64,000 nucleotides of DNA from Rostratula benghalensis (lineage: Eukaryota; Chordata; Aves; Charadriiformes; Rostratulidae): contig VXAI01000039.1 of the NCBI GenBank assembly GCA_013399305.1, positions 3,847,683 to 3,911,682 on the forward strand, given 5' to 3'. Below the pieces are notes generated by a model, which was not told where the DNA came from, made no database searches, and saw nothing but the letters and a program-made list of their open reading frames with translations. How positions within the stretch are numbered: position 1 is the first letter of the stretch; each line of letters begins with the position of its first letter. Position numbers and translations under genes: made by a program. This document shows, one piece after another, positions 1-14,121 of this stretch.

Positions 1-3000
1 AAAGCATATCCATATCACTTATAATGACACCTACTGTTATTAAAATCACAGCAAGCTGAACATTATATTTTGACCTAATTAAACAGTCCACAAGTTGAAA
101 AATACTTCTATGTTTCTCTCCTACATCTTTCACTGTAATGCATCTTTGGGAAGCGAAGTGAAAAATATCAAAACTTATCCGTCTTAGTAATCACTAAGAG
201 ATTATTCTTCTTTCTGTAGGCATTATTTCTTCTTTTTCAGCAAGTGTTACAGGTTGGGGGTTTTTTCTGCTTAATCTGAAGACAGCAACCAACTGGTTTA
301 AAAGAAAAAGCTATTACGACCTTTTAAATGTCAGTGTGCATCTCACCATAACTACTGAAAATGTTTTCTAATAGCTACAAAAGCTATAGTTATACTTCAA
401 GTGTTTCAAATTGTCCAGCTTAACACTAGTTGCAGTCTTCAAAGCTCTGATGATCAGAAGTGAAACAGTTGGTGAAAAATTAAAGCCCACCTGGACACAT
501 AATTTGTACTGCACACTAGTTTCCCTAAAACAGTTCACCATTTCTCATAAAAGAAAGAGAATATATTTATTATGCTCACTGCAGCTAAACTGATTCATAA
601 GTAAACTATTGCATTTGTATCTTCCATATTACTCATTTTTTAAAAGTATTTTTTAAAGAGCAGTTACATTTGAGTCTTCTGCATCTGTCTCATAGAGATG
701 GATATTAAACTGATTCTGAAATGTCTTTGGTAAGTGAAAAAAATAGACCTGATGATAACTACTACTTTTGAAATATTTTCACATCACCTAGGTAGGTTTT
801 TAAACAAATAATCAAGTATTCAATATTGCTACAGTATGTTGATCCATGACAATCAACTGACACTAAATGTCCAGAAAGAGTTCTGAATATCCTAATAAGC
901 CATTATCAACTGAGTCTCTGCTGATAAAAAGAAGAAACACAGTCATGAGAGCTTGTTATTTTTAGAAGCTGAATGAGCCAATTCAGCTTAACTAGTATTT
1001 AGACTTAAAAACACGTGTTTGCCCTAAAGTATATTCCTTCTAGAAAAAGAGAAAAATTACTTTTTTTGCCTTTAATCCCTCAAATGGCCCTATTTAAACT
1101 CAAGTTTACAAACTATTATCTATAAATTTCTGAACAGCATACTTGAAAATGTGTAGTTCTTTGGGTAGCCCACAGACGAAGGGAAACACCCCTTCCTGAC
1201 CATAAAAGGTTGGAGTACATGTTCTCAAGCGGAAAATGTGTGGGATCTTATTTACAAATGTATAAATACATGCCATTCCTTTGCGCTCACAGGCACAGTT
1301 GAAAGCAAGCCAAAAAAAGAAGTACTAGCAACTTGATCTAAGATTTCTATTACATTTCACCTAGCATGGTATCACTTAGCCTCCATTTACATAAAAGTCT
1401 AATTATTTTAGTGAATAAAGCCACATAATGTTCTCCAAATAAAGAAGAATATGAAACTTATTTAGAAGCATTTTTGAGTTTGTGCAGCAAATATCCATTT
1501 CTCTTTCTTCCTCCTCCAGTACCTTTAGCCCCTTCCTAAGGCACATACAGGAGACTGGGGAAAAAGACCCAGGTGATCAGTCTTGGATCCAGCAGCAACC
1601 AAGAAAGAGATCTCACAGCAAGTACCTTTTCCCTCAGAAAGGGTTTCCCCGCAGACAAGAATGGCTGGCAAGCAGGGGGCCATTGACACCATCCTCAGGG
1701 ACACCAGTCCCTGCTGTTAACGTGATCCGTGAAGAACGAGGCTTAGATGACTGCAGGCTTTACTAAACAGGTCATCCAATACTACTAAAGACAAGGGAAA
1801 AAAATAAGCAGAGCATGCATTAGGCTGTTCATGCCTTCAGAGTTTATTCCTCCTCTAGGAATCCATTGAATGGAAAAAAAAAACTCAAAATACAAACAAC
1901 CAAAAAACAACCCAAAAATATACCAAAACAGCTAATAGCTCACTTGCTAGGCTATCTTTAAACATGAAGGCAATCTTGAAAATTATTTCTTGTAAGTCAT
2001 CTCAAACTAAAATACTATCATTTATATCAAATACATATTTGAGATATATACACCCTATCAAATAACTTCTCAAGGTAAATGTAAAGCTGACTTTCAGTTC
2101 TGCAACATAGCCATAATAGTGCCATGTCATCAACACTAACTTTAGAACTGCTGAATTTAAACATACTACCAGAAAACAAGTAGCTCTTTCCACCTTTCCA
2201 CACTAGGATCTTGTCACCTCTACCTGATGAGGTTAATGAGGACTATTGACTAGGTAGATGTTATTTACTGTGTGTATAAAAACAGAACTTCAGAGCACAA
2301 AAGCCATCAGAGTTCTCTCTGAGAGTTCTCTCTTTAACATACTTTTCTAGGAAAAAATATTTTTTTTATTTTGACTGTAGTTAAAAAATATATTCCTAAG
2401 TGTAGAATGGTATCCAAATGCTGACTCAAGAGAAACTAGAAAGATACATTCAGGTGAAGCATTTGGTACTATGAAGGATATGTTTTTCTTCTTTGAAAAA
2501 CTACCAAAAAAACCCCTCTAGAAAATATTTTGTTTGCAAAGAGTGGAGAGAGGAAATCAATCACCATCATAAACAAGGAAGGCAAAGATACAGTGTTACC
2601 TTTGAATTTCACTGGTAAACCTTCTTACAAATAAAATTCAGGTCGGAAAGAGGGTAGGGAAAAGAACAGGAGACTAGCTGCACCTTTGAAGTTCTAAATA
2701 ATGTTGGCTACACTGAAAAGCCTGCTTTCTTCTAGGGCAGGTTCCCCTTCAACTGGGGAGTTGAAATGACTTTCAAAGACAATTTGCTTTCATTATGACA
2801 CCCAAACTTCTCTTGAACTAATGCAAAACAAACTTTCATACATGTACATGTCTTTCCCTCACAGGAATGGCAAACGGATCACAGTTTTCACAGCTTCCAC
2901 ATTGCCTTCAGAAAGCTGTAATTTTTGCAGCCTGGTAAGATAGAAATAGTCTCCACTCCGCTTAGAGAGAGGCCTAATGGAGGATTAGATTCTGGTCCTG

Positions 3001-5529
3001 AAGGTTTACAGACCAAAAAAAAAGGTCTACGGGAAGAAAACCAAGGCCAAAACAAACAGAAGCAGAACACCACTTGACACCATAACTTAATGGTCAGGAA
3101 AGAACACTTAACAAAGTTTACTTCCCATTTTTATAGTCACCACCTGAACAACAACATCTTTTACTCATATTAACAATGATTTACTTGAAGTGGAACATGA
3201 AAATAGCTTGCTCGTGAAATTTATGGCTTTGTCTCACTGCAGGTCCCATAACTCCCAGATCTGAGCACAACACAGAGTGATTTTTCAGAATCTTTCCCAT
3301 GTGCTGAGATGCCGCCTGTCCTACTGGGACAGGATTACACTGATAAGAGGAAAACCTGAATATTAAGAGCCTGTAGCAAAAGCACAGAGAACACATTATT
3401 GCTTTATAAACCCATGGTGTACTCATATCTCCAATACTGCTTGCCAATACTTTTTGACTCTTGAAATACCAGCAGATACATAGTTAGTATGCATTTTTAT
3501 TCATATCTCTTATACCTACCCACATACACATGTGCACATCTATCGTAGACATACACACACACTATACAGAAGAACAACATGGAAGATTCAAAGCCTGGAG
3601 CAGGTCTCAGGTGAGTCTCTATCATAGCAGGTCAAATTTAAAACTTATAGGCAAAACCAAAGAACAAGATGATATTGGAAAAAATGATCCAAAAGTACAT
3701 GTGAAGCAACCAAAAAGAAGATATTTATTTGTTACATACTTAATCTTTCTTACCAGTAGAAGCTGTAGATGGCAGAAGTTGACAAGTCAAACACCAAAAT
3801 TCTGTCTGTGTTTAAAAAACAAAAATATTCTGACTACTAAATGCTAGAAGGCAAGAGAATAGATCGGGATGTTCCTTAATGGGTACTGTCACATACAACA
3901 CATTGAGCTAACTAGACCTTTAATTTGACCTGGAATGGCTGTTCTTACCTTCTAGATATTTCTCAGGGAGTTACCTTGGCACAAAGGCTGCATTACTAGT
4001 GCTTTCTTTTAACCTACAGTATTGTAGATCACAGCATTACACTTAACCTTATCTCTTCCTTTTGGCCTCATTACCATTGATGATATTTAAAATGCACATA
4101 TTATTCCTTATCTTTAATTACTTCTTCTTGCCTACCTTTAATAAAATTGTTTCATCTCAAATACAAAGCACTTCTTTCTGAGTTGAATTCTCCTCAGCCT
4201 AATATTTAATAAGGTAATTAACCCCTTAAAGATGTAAAGTTTTACATCTTTAAAATTTCCAGATTTGGAAGAAAATTTGGTAATTCTTAAATTAAATTTT
4301 CTTGGTAAACAGGAGTCGTGTCTGAGTGAGCTTTGTAATTGTTCTGCCCATAACTTCATTCTGTTTCTCCTCTTAAAGATTTCAAGCCCTAGTGCCACAA
4401 TAGCTACAACTTCTCTTCCTATGGTTTCCACAAGTTAAAAATGAAACAGACATTTAGTCACATTTTTCGTGTAAAGATGCCAAACAATACTGATACATAT
4501 CCAAAGTTATGGAAATCCAGGCAACAGAATTACAAATATATTCTTACATTGGGCATAATCAATTCAAAAAGTAGTTAGTATCTGCTCTAAACCAAAGGCA
4601 TTATTGCAGAGCAAGAAAATCAAGTGTTTAGAAAGGCATTTTTGGGAACCAAGAGCAATTTTCTGATTTGAATTTGTCCAAAGGAGTGTGTTACTCCTGC
4701 AGTGAGTGATGGGTGATCTCAGTCACTATCTCCATTCTCCAGGACAAGGTAGGGGGAGAAGAATTAAAAATAGAACAAAATAAATTACAAAAACCCCACT
4801 AATGATAACAGGAGTGCTATCAAATCATATTCAATACCAATAAAGGTGGAAGAGTAATACACTGTCTCCATACCCCTTCATCTTACATTATATATTTATT
4901 TGGAAGCTTACTCAAGTAGTGTTTAAACCTAATTTTAGGCAAATTACAGAACAGGATGAATAGCTAAACTTTGTGCTTTCAATTGTTTGGTTTTTATTAT
5001 TACCGGAACGATGCCATGGTACTAAGAAATATAACTGAGGTGTTACACTGATAGACTGTCATTAAGTGAAGTCTCTGGCAATATTTTGCATCAAGGAAAC
5101 AATAAAAAAAGTCTTTCAGCTTCATCATCCTGGAAGCTTTCTTCAGGATCTTCAAGAACATTGTGAACACTGTCTAAAGACTAACATATAGCTCCAGCTT
5201 GAACAATTATAAAACATTGTTGAAAGTGGCATTATCAACATTAAGTAAACCTCTCAGATTAAGAGGTTAAAATTTTAAAATGAGGTCTTTAAGTAATTCA
5301 TGTGCATATGGGAAAGCTATGCAAAGAAAACAGAATCATACTAAACCTGAGAAATTAACAATATATAAATGTTTTTTTCACTGTAAGAAAGATTATGAGG
5401 TATCTGAAGCTATTTAGAGAGCTATATTCTGGACACAATCTCTTTGAATGCAACGTTCCTTATTTGAACTGGTATTTATAAATAGAAATTTGAAGTAAGG
5501 AAAAAAAAAGTACCTAGAGCAAGTCAGTC
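1..5529 (-). other. PDGFC intron 1, no exon seen
   Basis: AT-rich DNA without a recognisable exon, RNA gene or young transposon. Open frames are under about 105 codons, show no domain and lack plausible splice signals. The only structural feature noted is the 13-base inverted repeat at 4226-4253. Assignment to intron 1 is inferred from exon 1 lying upstream on the minus strand. Confidence 0.6.
4226..4253. repeat. Perfect 13-base inverted repeat with 2-base spacer
   Basis: TTAAAGATGTAAA, then GT, then TTTACATCTTTAA. All 13 bases pair. A near-perfect palindrome of this length could extrude as a cruciform, or form a tight hairpin in the intron RNA. Confidence 0.9.
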
Positions 5530-5815
5530 ACACAGTATCACAGAATATCAGGGATTGGAAGGGACCTTGAAAGATCATCTCGTCCAATTCCCCTGCCAAA
5601 GCAGGAACACCTAGATCAGGTCACACGGGAACACGTCCAGGCGGGTTTTGAATGTCTCCAGAGAAGGAGACTCCACAACCTCTCTAGGCAGCCCATTCCA
5701 GTGTTCCATCACCCTCACTGTGAAGAAGATTTTCCTCATATTAAGTGGAAACTCCTTTGTTCCAGTTTGCACCCATTGCCCATTGTCCCGTCATTGGACA
5801 TCACTGAGTACTCTT
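5530..5815 (-). mobile_element. CR1 LINE 3' fragment, minus orientation
   Basis: Starts with the CACAGAAT-type CR1 3' end read in reverse. It continues through the diagnostic reverse-complement blocks TTGGAAGGGACCTT, CTGCCAAAGCAGGA and CTCCAGAGAAGGAGACTCCA to the TTCCAGTTTGCACCCATTGCCC region. It is 5'-truncated near 5815, as most avian CR1 copies are. It carries no intact reverse transcriptase; the open frame across it is a remnant. Confidence 0.95.
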
Positions 5816-6245
5816 TTTACAGAGGAAAGAAACGTCAAGAAAGTTGAACTACACACAGAAGACTTCAGTTCTGGAAGGGAAGGAAACTACAGAGCAGCAA
5901 GAATTTTAAGGCCAGGGTACCCATCTTAACAGCAAAACTCAAACATAATTGTCAGATAATGAAAGCATACTCTTTGAGTTGGATCTCGTTGGCTTAAAGA
6001 CATTTTTAAGTTTTGCATAATATTATTACTTTTGCCTTGTTTCCATCACTTCTGTTACTTCTGTCAAATTTCAGGACAGTATTTATGCAACCGCAGACAA
6101 CAGTATCTTAGTAACATCTCTTCCTATGATGCAGAGAAAGTACCTATTTACATTATCTAGGTGAAAACCATCAGTAGCTTTCATCCTTTACTGGAGAAAA
6201 TTATTTTCCAAATGTGCAAATATAGCAAATATTTGATTGGCAGCC

Positions 6246-6261
6246 TTTTTTTTTTTTTTTT
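6246..6261. repeat. Poly-T tract (16)
   Basis: Uninterrupted run of 16 T. No neighbouring retroposed sequence is recognised. Confidence 0.95.
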
Positions 6262-9200
6262 GTTATTCCATGTTCTAGTTTTGATCTGATCGCTATAATT
6301 CTTTTCTAACAAGTTTTCCTACAGAATTTTTCTAGTTTGCTACAAAATATAGCAGCATGATCCTTTGAGCAAAGGATCCTGTTATAGCTTATGTTGTGTT
6401 CTTTGTAATCAAGGGGTCTTGAAGAGAAGGACTGATTTGGTTTTGGTTGGATTTTTTTTGGTTCAGTTTTCAGAAGCCGCATCACAGACCACTCCAGCTA
6501 CATGCAAGATCCTTTCCTGTAGCCCTTCTCTAACTGTGATAGAAAGCAGATGCTAGCTGAGCACTGAGAGCCTCATGTTGACCATTATAACTTTTATTTC
6601 TGCAAAAGATGATTCCAGAGGCTCCAGGGCTGTTTGCAGAGAGAAATTACCAAAGTTCCTCTTCCTCCTGCTTTCCCCATCCATCCATAAATCCACATCC
6701 AACCATTTCTGACTGAAATCTTTTTGGCAGGTGCAAGCTGCTGACCTTTCTGCTCAAAAATCAATACTGTAACCACTGTCTGGATCACACCCTTTTCCCT
6801 TAGGGCTCAGTTTATTTTAAAAAAACATCCAAACCTCACACACACACAAAACCCCCAAAACGCAGAATTCATTAAGGCTAAAGCCACTGTTTTTTCAACA
6901 GCTTCAAAATGGTTCCCCTTGCATTTCTTTTACTTCGTTTTCCTTCTCCCATCATCATACCACAGGAATGCACTTATTTTTCCACTACTCCCTCTTTAAC
7001 CAAACCACCCACTGGCTTTATAGTCATTTGGTACATCACAATCAGGGCACAGCTGTTAATCACAAGTGAAGTCAGGCTCAAATTTGCCCTTCATTTGAGA
7101 GATCGTAAAAGAACTTTCTACTAGATACTCTTGGTACTTCCAAAAAGTGCCACTTTCAACACATACTACAGGGATTTAGACCAACTGCCTTTCTATGTGC
7201 CTAGAAACTCCAGTGTACTGTGCCTGTAAGGATACCAATGCACTGGACACTCAATGCTCATGTTGATAAAACGGATACTGTTAAAATTTCCAGTAATTAA
7301 TTTGGTTCACCTTCTCATGAGCTTCTCTTCACCCTACAAATAGCTATTACTTATTTCCATGAAGACTGCCTCCCCATGGTTGATAAACATAGGCAGTCCT
7401 AACTATAAACAAAACTCTTGAAAGAGGGCATAATATTATGTTCCTTCTATTTGGGGTGCTTTTAATTAAACACAGGGGAAAAAATAATACTGCTAACCAG
7501 CATGATGAGCTCCTCAACCCATAAGAATATTTAAAAGTTAAGGGAGAGAGAAAGATAGAGAGAGATCTTGGTGGCAATCTTGTTTCTCCTCAGGAGCATT
7601 TCAGGCATTATGAAATCATTCTTTGCAAAAGTGCCAGGAATAACAAAAAAAAAATATGGTTGCACTGAATCTCTCTTGGCACCAAGGTGATGGGGGTTTG
7701 CACAGTTTGTTACGTTCTCTCCTCTTGCTTTAAGGATCAAGTTCCTAGTGGCAATGTAAGGATGTGCCAGGAAAGAAAGTATATTGAAAATTTTCAGACA
7801 CACACATATGTTTTATCCATTGCAGTTAAGTTTCATTTTTTTAAATACTTTGGTCTTGATTTTTAATAGTATTATCATTTGGCCCCATTTAAACTAATGA
7901 AAATTATTGGTACTAAAAGCTGTCTCTTAAAACCACACATACTGGCCTTTCAAAACAGAAGCAATTTGAAAGGTCACATCTGACATTTTGATTTTGGTGT
8001 GCAAGTAAAAAAACCACAGAAAAACAGAAATTGCTTATTTTGAGAATCCAATGCTGATAAAAGGCCTAAGAAACTGCTTCTTTTATCTGTACTTCATCAG
8101 ACACATACATACTTAAGATTTTTTTAGCATGAAAAACTATCACAGATGAAAGTATTGGTTTCTCTCTTCACTTCCTGGGTATGAGCTCTGATTAATGTGA
8201 AATTAGAGCAAAAACGGCACAGTATTTATGTCTTTCTCTGAAAAAGCAAACCTCCACTCATGTTAATCTTCACGGGCTAGCAACATAAAATGTGGCCAAT
8301 GACGTACCAATATTGCTTAATATTGTTTGTAATAAGGCAGCCTCAGGACACTGTTAATGATGTACTAGAAGCTCGCCTACCAAGAAGTTCAGTTGAATGA
8401 CAATAAAGACCCACGTGTCTGAACCACCACCAACACCACACTAATCCTATATTTTAAGTAACCACACCTCAAAAAGAGCTCTCAGTCACACTGTGAAAGG
8501 ACAAACCAGGCCAGTATATTGCAGTGTTTCTGAAAAGGAGATTGCAGTGTTTCCTATTCATAGCTTCACATCCTCATTGTTACAGTGAAAGTTCTTCCAA
8601 CCGCCCCCTCCCTTTTCAATGCCTTGTAAAAATCAGGTGTTATCTATCTAGCAGACTTACAAAATGAGATATTCACAACAGGATGAAAAAAAAAAAAAAT
8701 AACCCACATTCGGTAATCAAAGAAGAGTTACTGTGCTGGAGCACTTTTATTCAGCCATCTACTACAGAAAGGAAAAAAGGTACAGAGAAAAAGCATTTCT
8801 ATGTAGTGCACTTTATTACTAACATCTTTTTTTCCACTATAGGTGCTTTCCAGCACTGATTTCCACTGATTTCCACTACTTCTGTCTTTACTTCTCAACA
8901 TATACCTTTTGTTATAATACATCCAATATTGTTCAACTATTCTGTGAATTGTGGGACAGAACATTTCTCCCTTAACATAAAGACAGGGGCATTTTTTTGG
9001 TTACGGATATTATAAGATTATTTTTGAACCGCACAAATTCCCATCTCTGTGCATCAATATTTTACTGTAAATGGGGTAGAAGTCCTGTCATTCTACATAA
9101 AGCTTGGATTCCTTAGCTTAGGAAAGGCACTGAATGAAAGAACTATAAAAGAAAATAATACTCAAAATATGAAAGTATTATTTGCTTTTATCTTTCAAAT

Positions 9201-10035
9201 ATTACTTTCCATAAATAAACTTTATTACACTTCAACCATTATTATTTCCTTGGGTTTTTTACGCGTAAGAAAACAGTTCACATGCAGCAAATTATATTTA
9301 TAGCTAGACAGGCACAACTACCATAGCAAACACGAATACATTGCTGAACTTAATTTGACATTTTCTGGACAATCAAAAGTCTGAAAAATAAGTCAACTTG
9401 CTATATGCTTGCTTTTTCCAAGTTTCAAATTAATGGCAATGGCTCGGTCTTGCAAATATGCACCATGTAATGTTTTCCTAGAAACTAGACCAAATTGCTT
9501 CCCAACTCCAGTGAAATTCCATACACAGTGAAAACTTTTCATGTTTCCTCAGTGAACAACTCCTCAATATAACTTGAACAATTCCTCAATGTAACTTTGC
9601 ATGTTTTACACCTATCTGAAGTACTGTCAGTGGGGAAGTTTAGGGATTAGAGCTAGTTGGCTAGTAACACGCTATTTATAAGGAAGTATAAGGAAGTATT
9701 TATACTTAAGGGAACATTAAATGCAATAAATCACTCGTACATAGAATATCATGAATTACAACAAGCAGCAAATTTAGAACTGCCTTTATATTAAGGATTT
9801 GACTAAAGCAATTGTAGGAGTCAAGTAAATGTAATCTGTTATCACAAATATTAAGTACTTTACAAAATTTCGTTTTAGGGTAAGCTTTGAGCTTTAAAGC
9901 AATGAATATCCTGCAAAATGATGGTGGAAAGTAGCAAAGATAGCTGAAAAAATAGTGACTTGCGACTAAAACCTGACATCATTATATTGTAGCTGTCCCT
10001 GCAGTCCTAAGCCAGCCAAGGGAATGTAGAGACAA

Positions 10036-10079
10036 TGATAATAAAATTATTATTATTAATAATAATAGAAAATAAAAAG
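10036..10079. repeat. AT-rich (ATT)n-type microsatellite
   Basis: Imperfect run of TTA/AAT units, including ATTATTATTATTAATAATAA, flanked by A-rich sequence. Likely length-variable. Confidence 0.85.
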
Positions 10080-12055
10080 AACCACCATGACCCCTCATAT
10101 TCCAGAGTTGTCTCCTAAGATCCTGGGATGACAGGACTCAGAAATCAATAACTGCTCTATTCTGTATTCAGTAGCAACATCTGGGTGCACACGCACATTC
10201 CAAAACCAGATGGCGCAAACCAGCTGCAGCCACACAGATGAGACATTATCCCTCTGTGGAGTGTATCAGCCACATCCAAGCTCCATGTTGGGCTATAATC
10301 CACATGTTCAACAGCCTCTATTGCCTGGAATTAAATGAATATAAGAACAGCTGACATGTAGAAGAGCAGGTAAGGCTCCTTTCTTCCCAAACCAAATAAA
10401 ATGAAAGTGAAATGTAAATATTATTTGTCATGTTACCTAGCATTAGTTGATCTTCATATATACATACAAGATTACTATTTAAACTACACACTATTTCATT
10501 TATTGAATGTTAGGGGATCTAACACACCACTAACGCACTTTTAACATAGTCAAAATAGTTTTAGCTTCAATATTCATCACTGCTTCCCAAATTAACTCAA
10601 AACAAGGGATACTTTTTTTTTAGAAAACTACAGAGAACATATTCTCATCTGAAATGCAAATGCTGAACATAAAGTCTGCCAACTAGTTTCTGAAAGTGAA
10701 AAAATCTAAACAAGTCAAGCTAGCCCAAGAATATACCTCGATAAACAGAATTAGAACATACATTAAGCATCCACAGACATAAAAGTGTCAAAATAAACCA
10801 CATACAAGTGGTATATACAGCTATAAATTTGAGTAATTAAATTAAATCTATTAAGCAACTGCTTCTAGAAATAAATGTTGTGCTGTTAAAGTTTTCCATA
10901 AGATAACTAAGCCTCCATTCTATGGCAAGATATTTTAAACTGTTTCTGGTAAAACAGAACCATTAACAAGATCTGCGTTTTTTTCAGTAGTGAGCAGAAG
11001 AAATCAGCTTTATGCAAGGGCATTGATCTAGTGATGAAACAGAATTCTTAATGATAATGTTGTAAATTCTCAAACAATCTCAAAGAGAAGCTACAGATCC
11101 TTCAAAACTAACTGAACAGTGTGTTAGATACAATAAAGCCACACCATGGGGTTTCTTTCACTAATGCAAAGAACTAACCAGGTCCAAATTTTTGTAATTA
11201 CATTAACAACAATAACAATACAGAAACATATCACAGATGTTTCATTAGGTAATACCCCTGCACAGTACCTCCACGTGCATCTTGACTAATGAGGCCAATT
11301 AGAGTTTTGTAAGATTCTCACTGGTAGGACAACCACACACTTTAGAAACATGTTTATATTTCTACTTGACAACTATACAAAATCGTCTTTTCCCCAACAA
11401 GCAGTAAGATAATTTTGCAAGTCAGGTAGATATTTAGGTAACAGAGCATTCTTTACTGGTACACTCACTTTACCCAGATGTAGCACTGTTGGGGTGTTAG
11501 GTAAGATGAAAGATGATATCAATGGTCTTTCTTGCAATGTTCATGAGCTTCAAAAAATCTTTACCAGCACTGTTTGGACTCAGCCTGGTACACCCACTTC
11601 CCCACACACCTGAGAATGAGATGTGCTATAAGAAGTACAGTGAGCACTTAGCAGAAATTTTTAGAGTCCTTCAAGTTTTATTACTCTAGTCTGACTATAG
11701 ATATGCAGTGTTCCTGGGACTGGGTACTTTTTAAATGAGACAAATAAAAAAAGCAAGCCCAACAAGAATCCTTAGCCATATACAGTAAGGTCATCTACAA
11801 GAGTTTTGTTTCCTTGTCTAGAAATTATGTTTGTTTTGGAGCCATTACTTTTTAGCCCTCAGTTATGAGGCTTTAATTCACTTTCAGGTCCACTACAGTT
11901 ATACAAGCAACTAAAATGTCTGCAGTTATGGGTCTCCATGTGTAACAACAGACACACTAGGTAGTAAGACACTGAAGCCTTGAGATATTAATATAGACCA
12001 CTTGCCAGAACTGTATTTTTAAAACCAATAATTGCTAATGATATAAATACAAACC

Positions 12056-12077
12056 TTGTACAGTGTATACTGTACAA
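12056..12077. repeat. Inverted repeat TTGTACAG / CTGTACAA
   Basis: Two perfect 8-base arms separated by TGTATA. Short enough to arise by chance in AT-rich DNA. Confidence 0.8.
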
Positions 12078-12642
12078 TGCAACATTAGCTTGAATCACTT
12101 TCCAAAGGACTTTTTCAAATACTGTATAATCATGCATATAAAATTCCCACATAACAACTGTTATTTTCACAGGCACAGTATCAAGCATCTAAAAGATGAG
12201 TCAACAGCTCATTATTTCACACGTATATATACAAACAGGTAGCTTCACCCATGTACAGTTAATTACAACCAACTCCAAACTTGCACTGAGTAAAGTTATT
12301 TTCATTCTGAAATGATCTGCAGATTGTAGTGCATGAAGAGTTATGAAAGGTGGTTCTGGTAACAGCAGAGCTGAGCAACCACATCTCATCTCATAGGAAG
12401 ACAAGCACCCCACAGTAACTAACATCAGTGTCCCTTCCCCAAACTGGAGAAAATTGCCCATACGTAAGCTTATATTTACAGTGAAGCATATAAATAACCC
12501 TGCAGAATGCATTTTAAGAACAGTATCCCCTTTTTTTTATTGCACTCTTTTGGTAATCTCCAGCAAACGATGAAATGAGTCACAGGGGTCTCGTGAGCTG
12601 CTGCACCAGAGACACAATATTCAGTGCTGCAATTGCAGTCCG

Positions 12643-12660
12643 ACAGACATTTCTGTCTGT
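12643..12660. repeat. Inverted repeat ACAGACA / TGTCTGT
   Basis: Seven-base arms with a 4-base spacer (TTTC). Each arm contains the CAGAC/GTCTG core bound by SMAD proteins. Whether it is bound is unknown. Confidence 0.75.
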
Positions 12661-13404
12661 GCAGTTTAACTTGGATCACAGTCACTGCTGTTCTGTACAA
12701 ACCTATTTCTGTGAATGGAGTGGAGAGCCAAAACGGTTGCTTTCTAATTAGTTCAGGCACGTTTGAATCCAGAAGGGAAACTCTTTTTAGTTTATTTTCC
12801 CCCGGGAATGCTACAAAGTTCCACTACGGCTTACATTGTAACCATGCAGATCAAGAAAGGGCCCTCATTCACCCAGAGAAAGATAAAATTGTACTATAGA
12901 ATTGTTCTCCTGTTTCTCAGCTTTGCTCTGTATGCACTGAAATGTTTGAAAACACTGTTTTGGAGAACTTGTCGTCTGTAGTGTCAAAGGCATTCTTGGC
13001 AGAAAAAGAAAGTCTTGTTGAGGGCAAAATTCAGTCAAGATGACTGTAAAACCTAATCCACACCTTTGAATTTGGACTGAATACCCATCACTTAAACATC
13101 TTGTAAATGACCCAATTTGTTTACACGATCCTGTAGCTTTTTATGACTTTTCCATAAAGAAGTTATTACATCCATTCCTTTTACTTTGTTTTAGACCATT
13201 TGAATGAGCCCCAGAACCACAAGCAAGTGAAACAGACTCTGCAGATGGAAGTGGCCTCATATAACTCACCACTACCGGTGAAGTAGTCAGAAGAACACTT
13301 TCAGTTTGGAAATGCCATACCTTCACACACAGCAAAAGAATTTCCTGCGCCATATGTCTTTTTTAATGTTTAACTATTGTATAAAATGAGTGCTGGTTTC
13401 CTGT

Positions 13405-13451
13405 CAATCAGAGGAGGAACCTGGAACCCCTAGGACTCGTGCCTCTGATTG
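13405..13451. repeat. Inverted repeat CAATCAGAGG / CCTCTGATTG
   Basis: Ten-base perfect arms at 13405-13414 and 13442-13451 with a 27-base spacer. It lies in a small patch more GC-rich than its surroundings. No transposon terminal structure was recognised. Confidence 0.75.
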
Positions 13452-14095
13452 TTTTGAGCAAGCGGGAAGACAGTGAGATGGTTACACAGTGAGGTACAGT
13501 AGGGTGGGGGGGAATAATAAAAAAACCTAGTGGCTACCATGCAACGGCTCATCCAATGAAGCTCCTCAAATAACAGATTAATGAAAGACTGGACAACTGC
13601 ATTTTCCAGAACAGACTATAACTAAAGATAATTAAAATAAGCAATATTATCCAGTACTTTACAAATCTCTTCCAGAAAGGTAATTTTCCCACTTTGTGTG
13701 CTTTTAAACAAGTAATTCTTTAAAAGAGAATACATAGAGAGACTAATAGCTAAGGATTGACATGGAAGGTGTGGCGATTTTTTTTTTTTTCCAATATAAG
13801 TTACTCTTCAAATATAACATTCCCTGTTATTTTACACCTGGACTTCTCCTTCACCGAAAATTACAAGTTTACTGATAGGTGCCAAACTGAGTAATGATTT
13901 AAAGATGTTGAATATAAAAACTACAAAAAGAGCACTAATTCTTTACCTTTTACTTCCTGAACCTAGTCTGTAGATCATTTATCAGAGTACAAGACCAATT
14001 CCCCTATTAACTGCAGCATCGAACCTCCCACCTCCCCACTTTCTTACATCAATTATTGCCAATTGATAATGAGAACATTACAGCGAAAGCAATGG

Positions 14096-14121
14096 AAAAA
14101 AAAAAAAAAAAAAAAAAAAAA
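14096..14121. repeat. Poly-A tract (26)
   Basis: Longest A run in the window. No obvious retroposed sequence lies next to it, so it is called a simple repeat. Confidence 0.95.
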
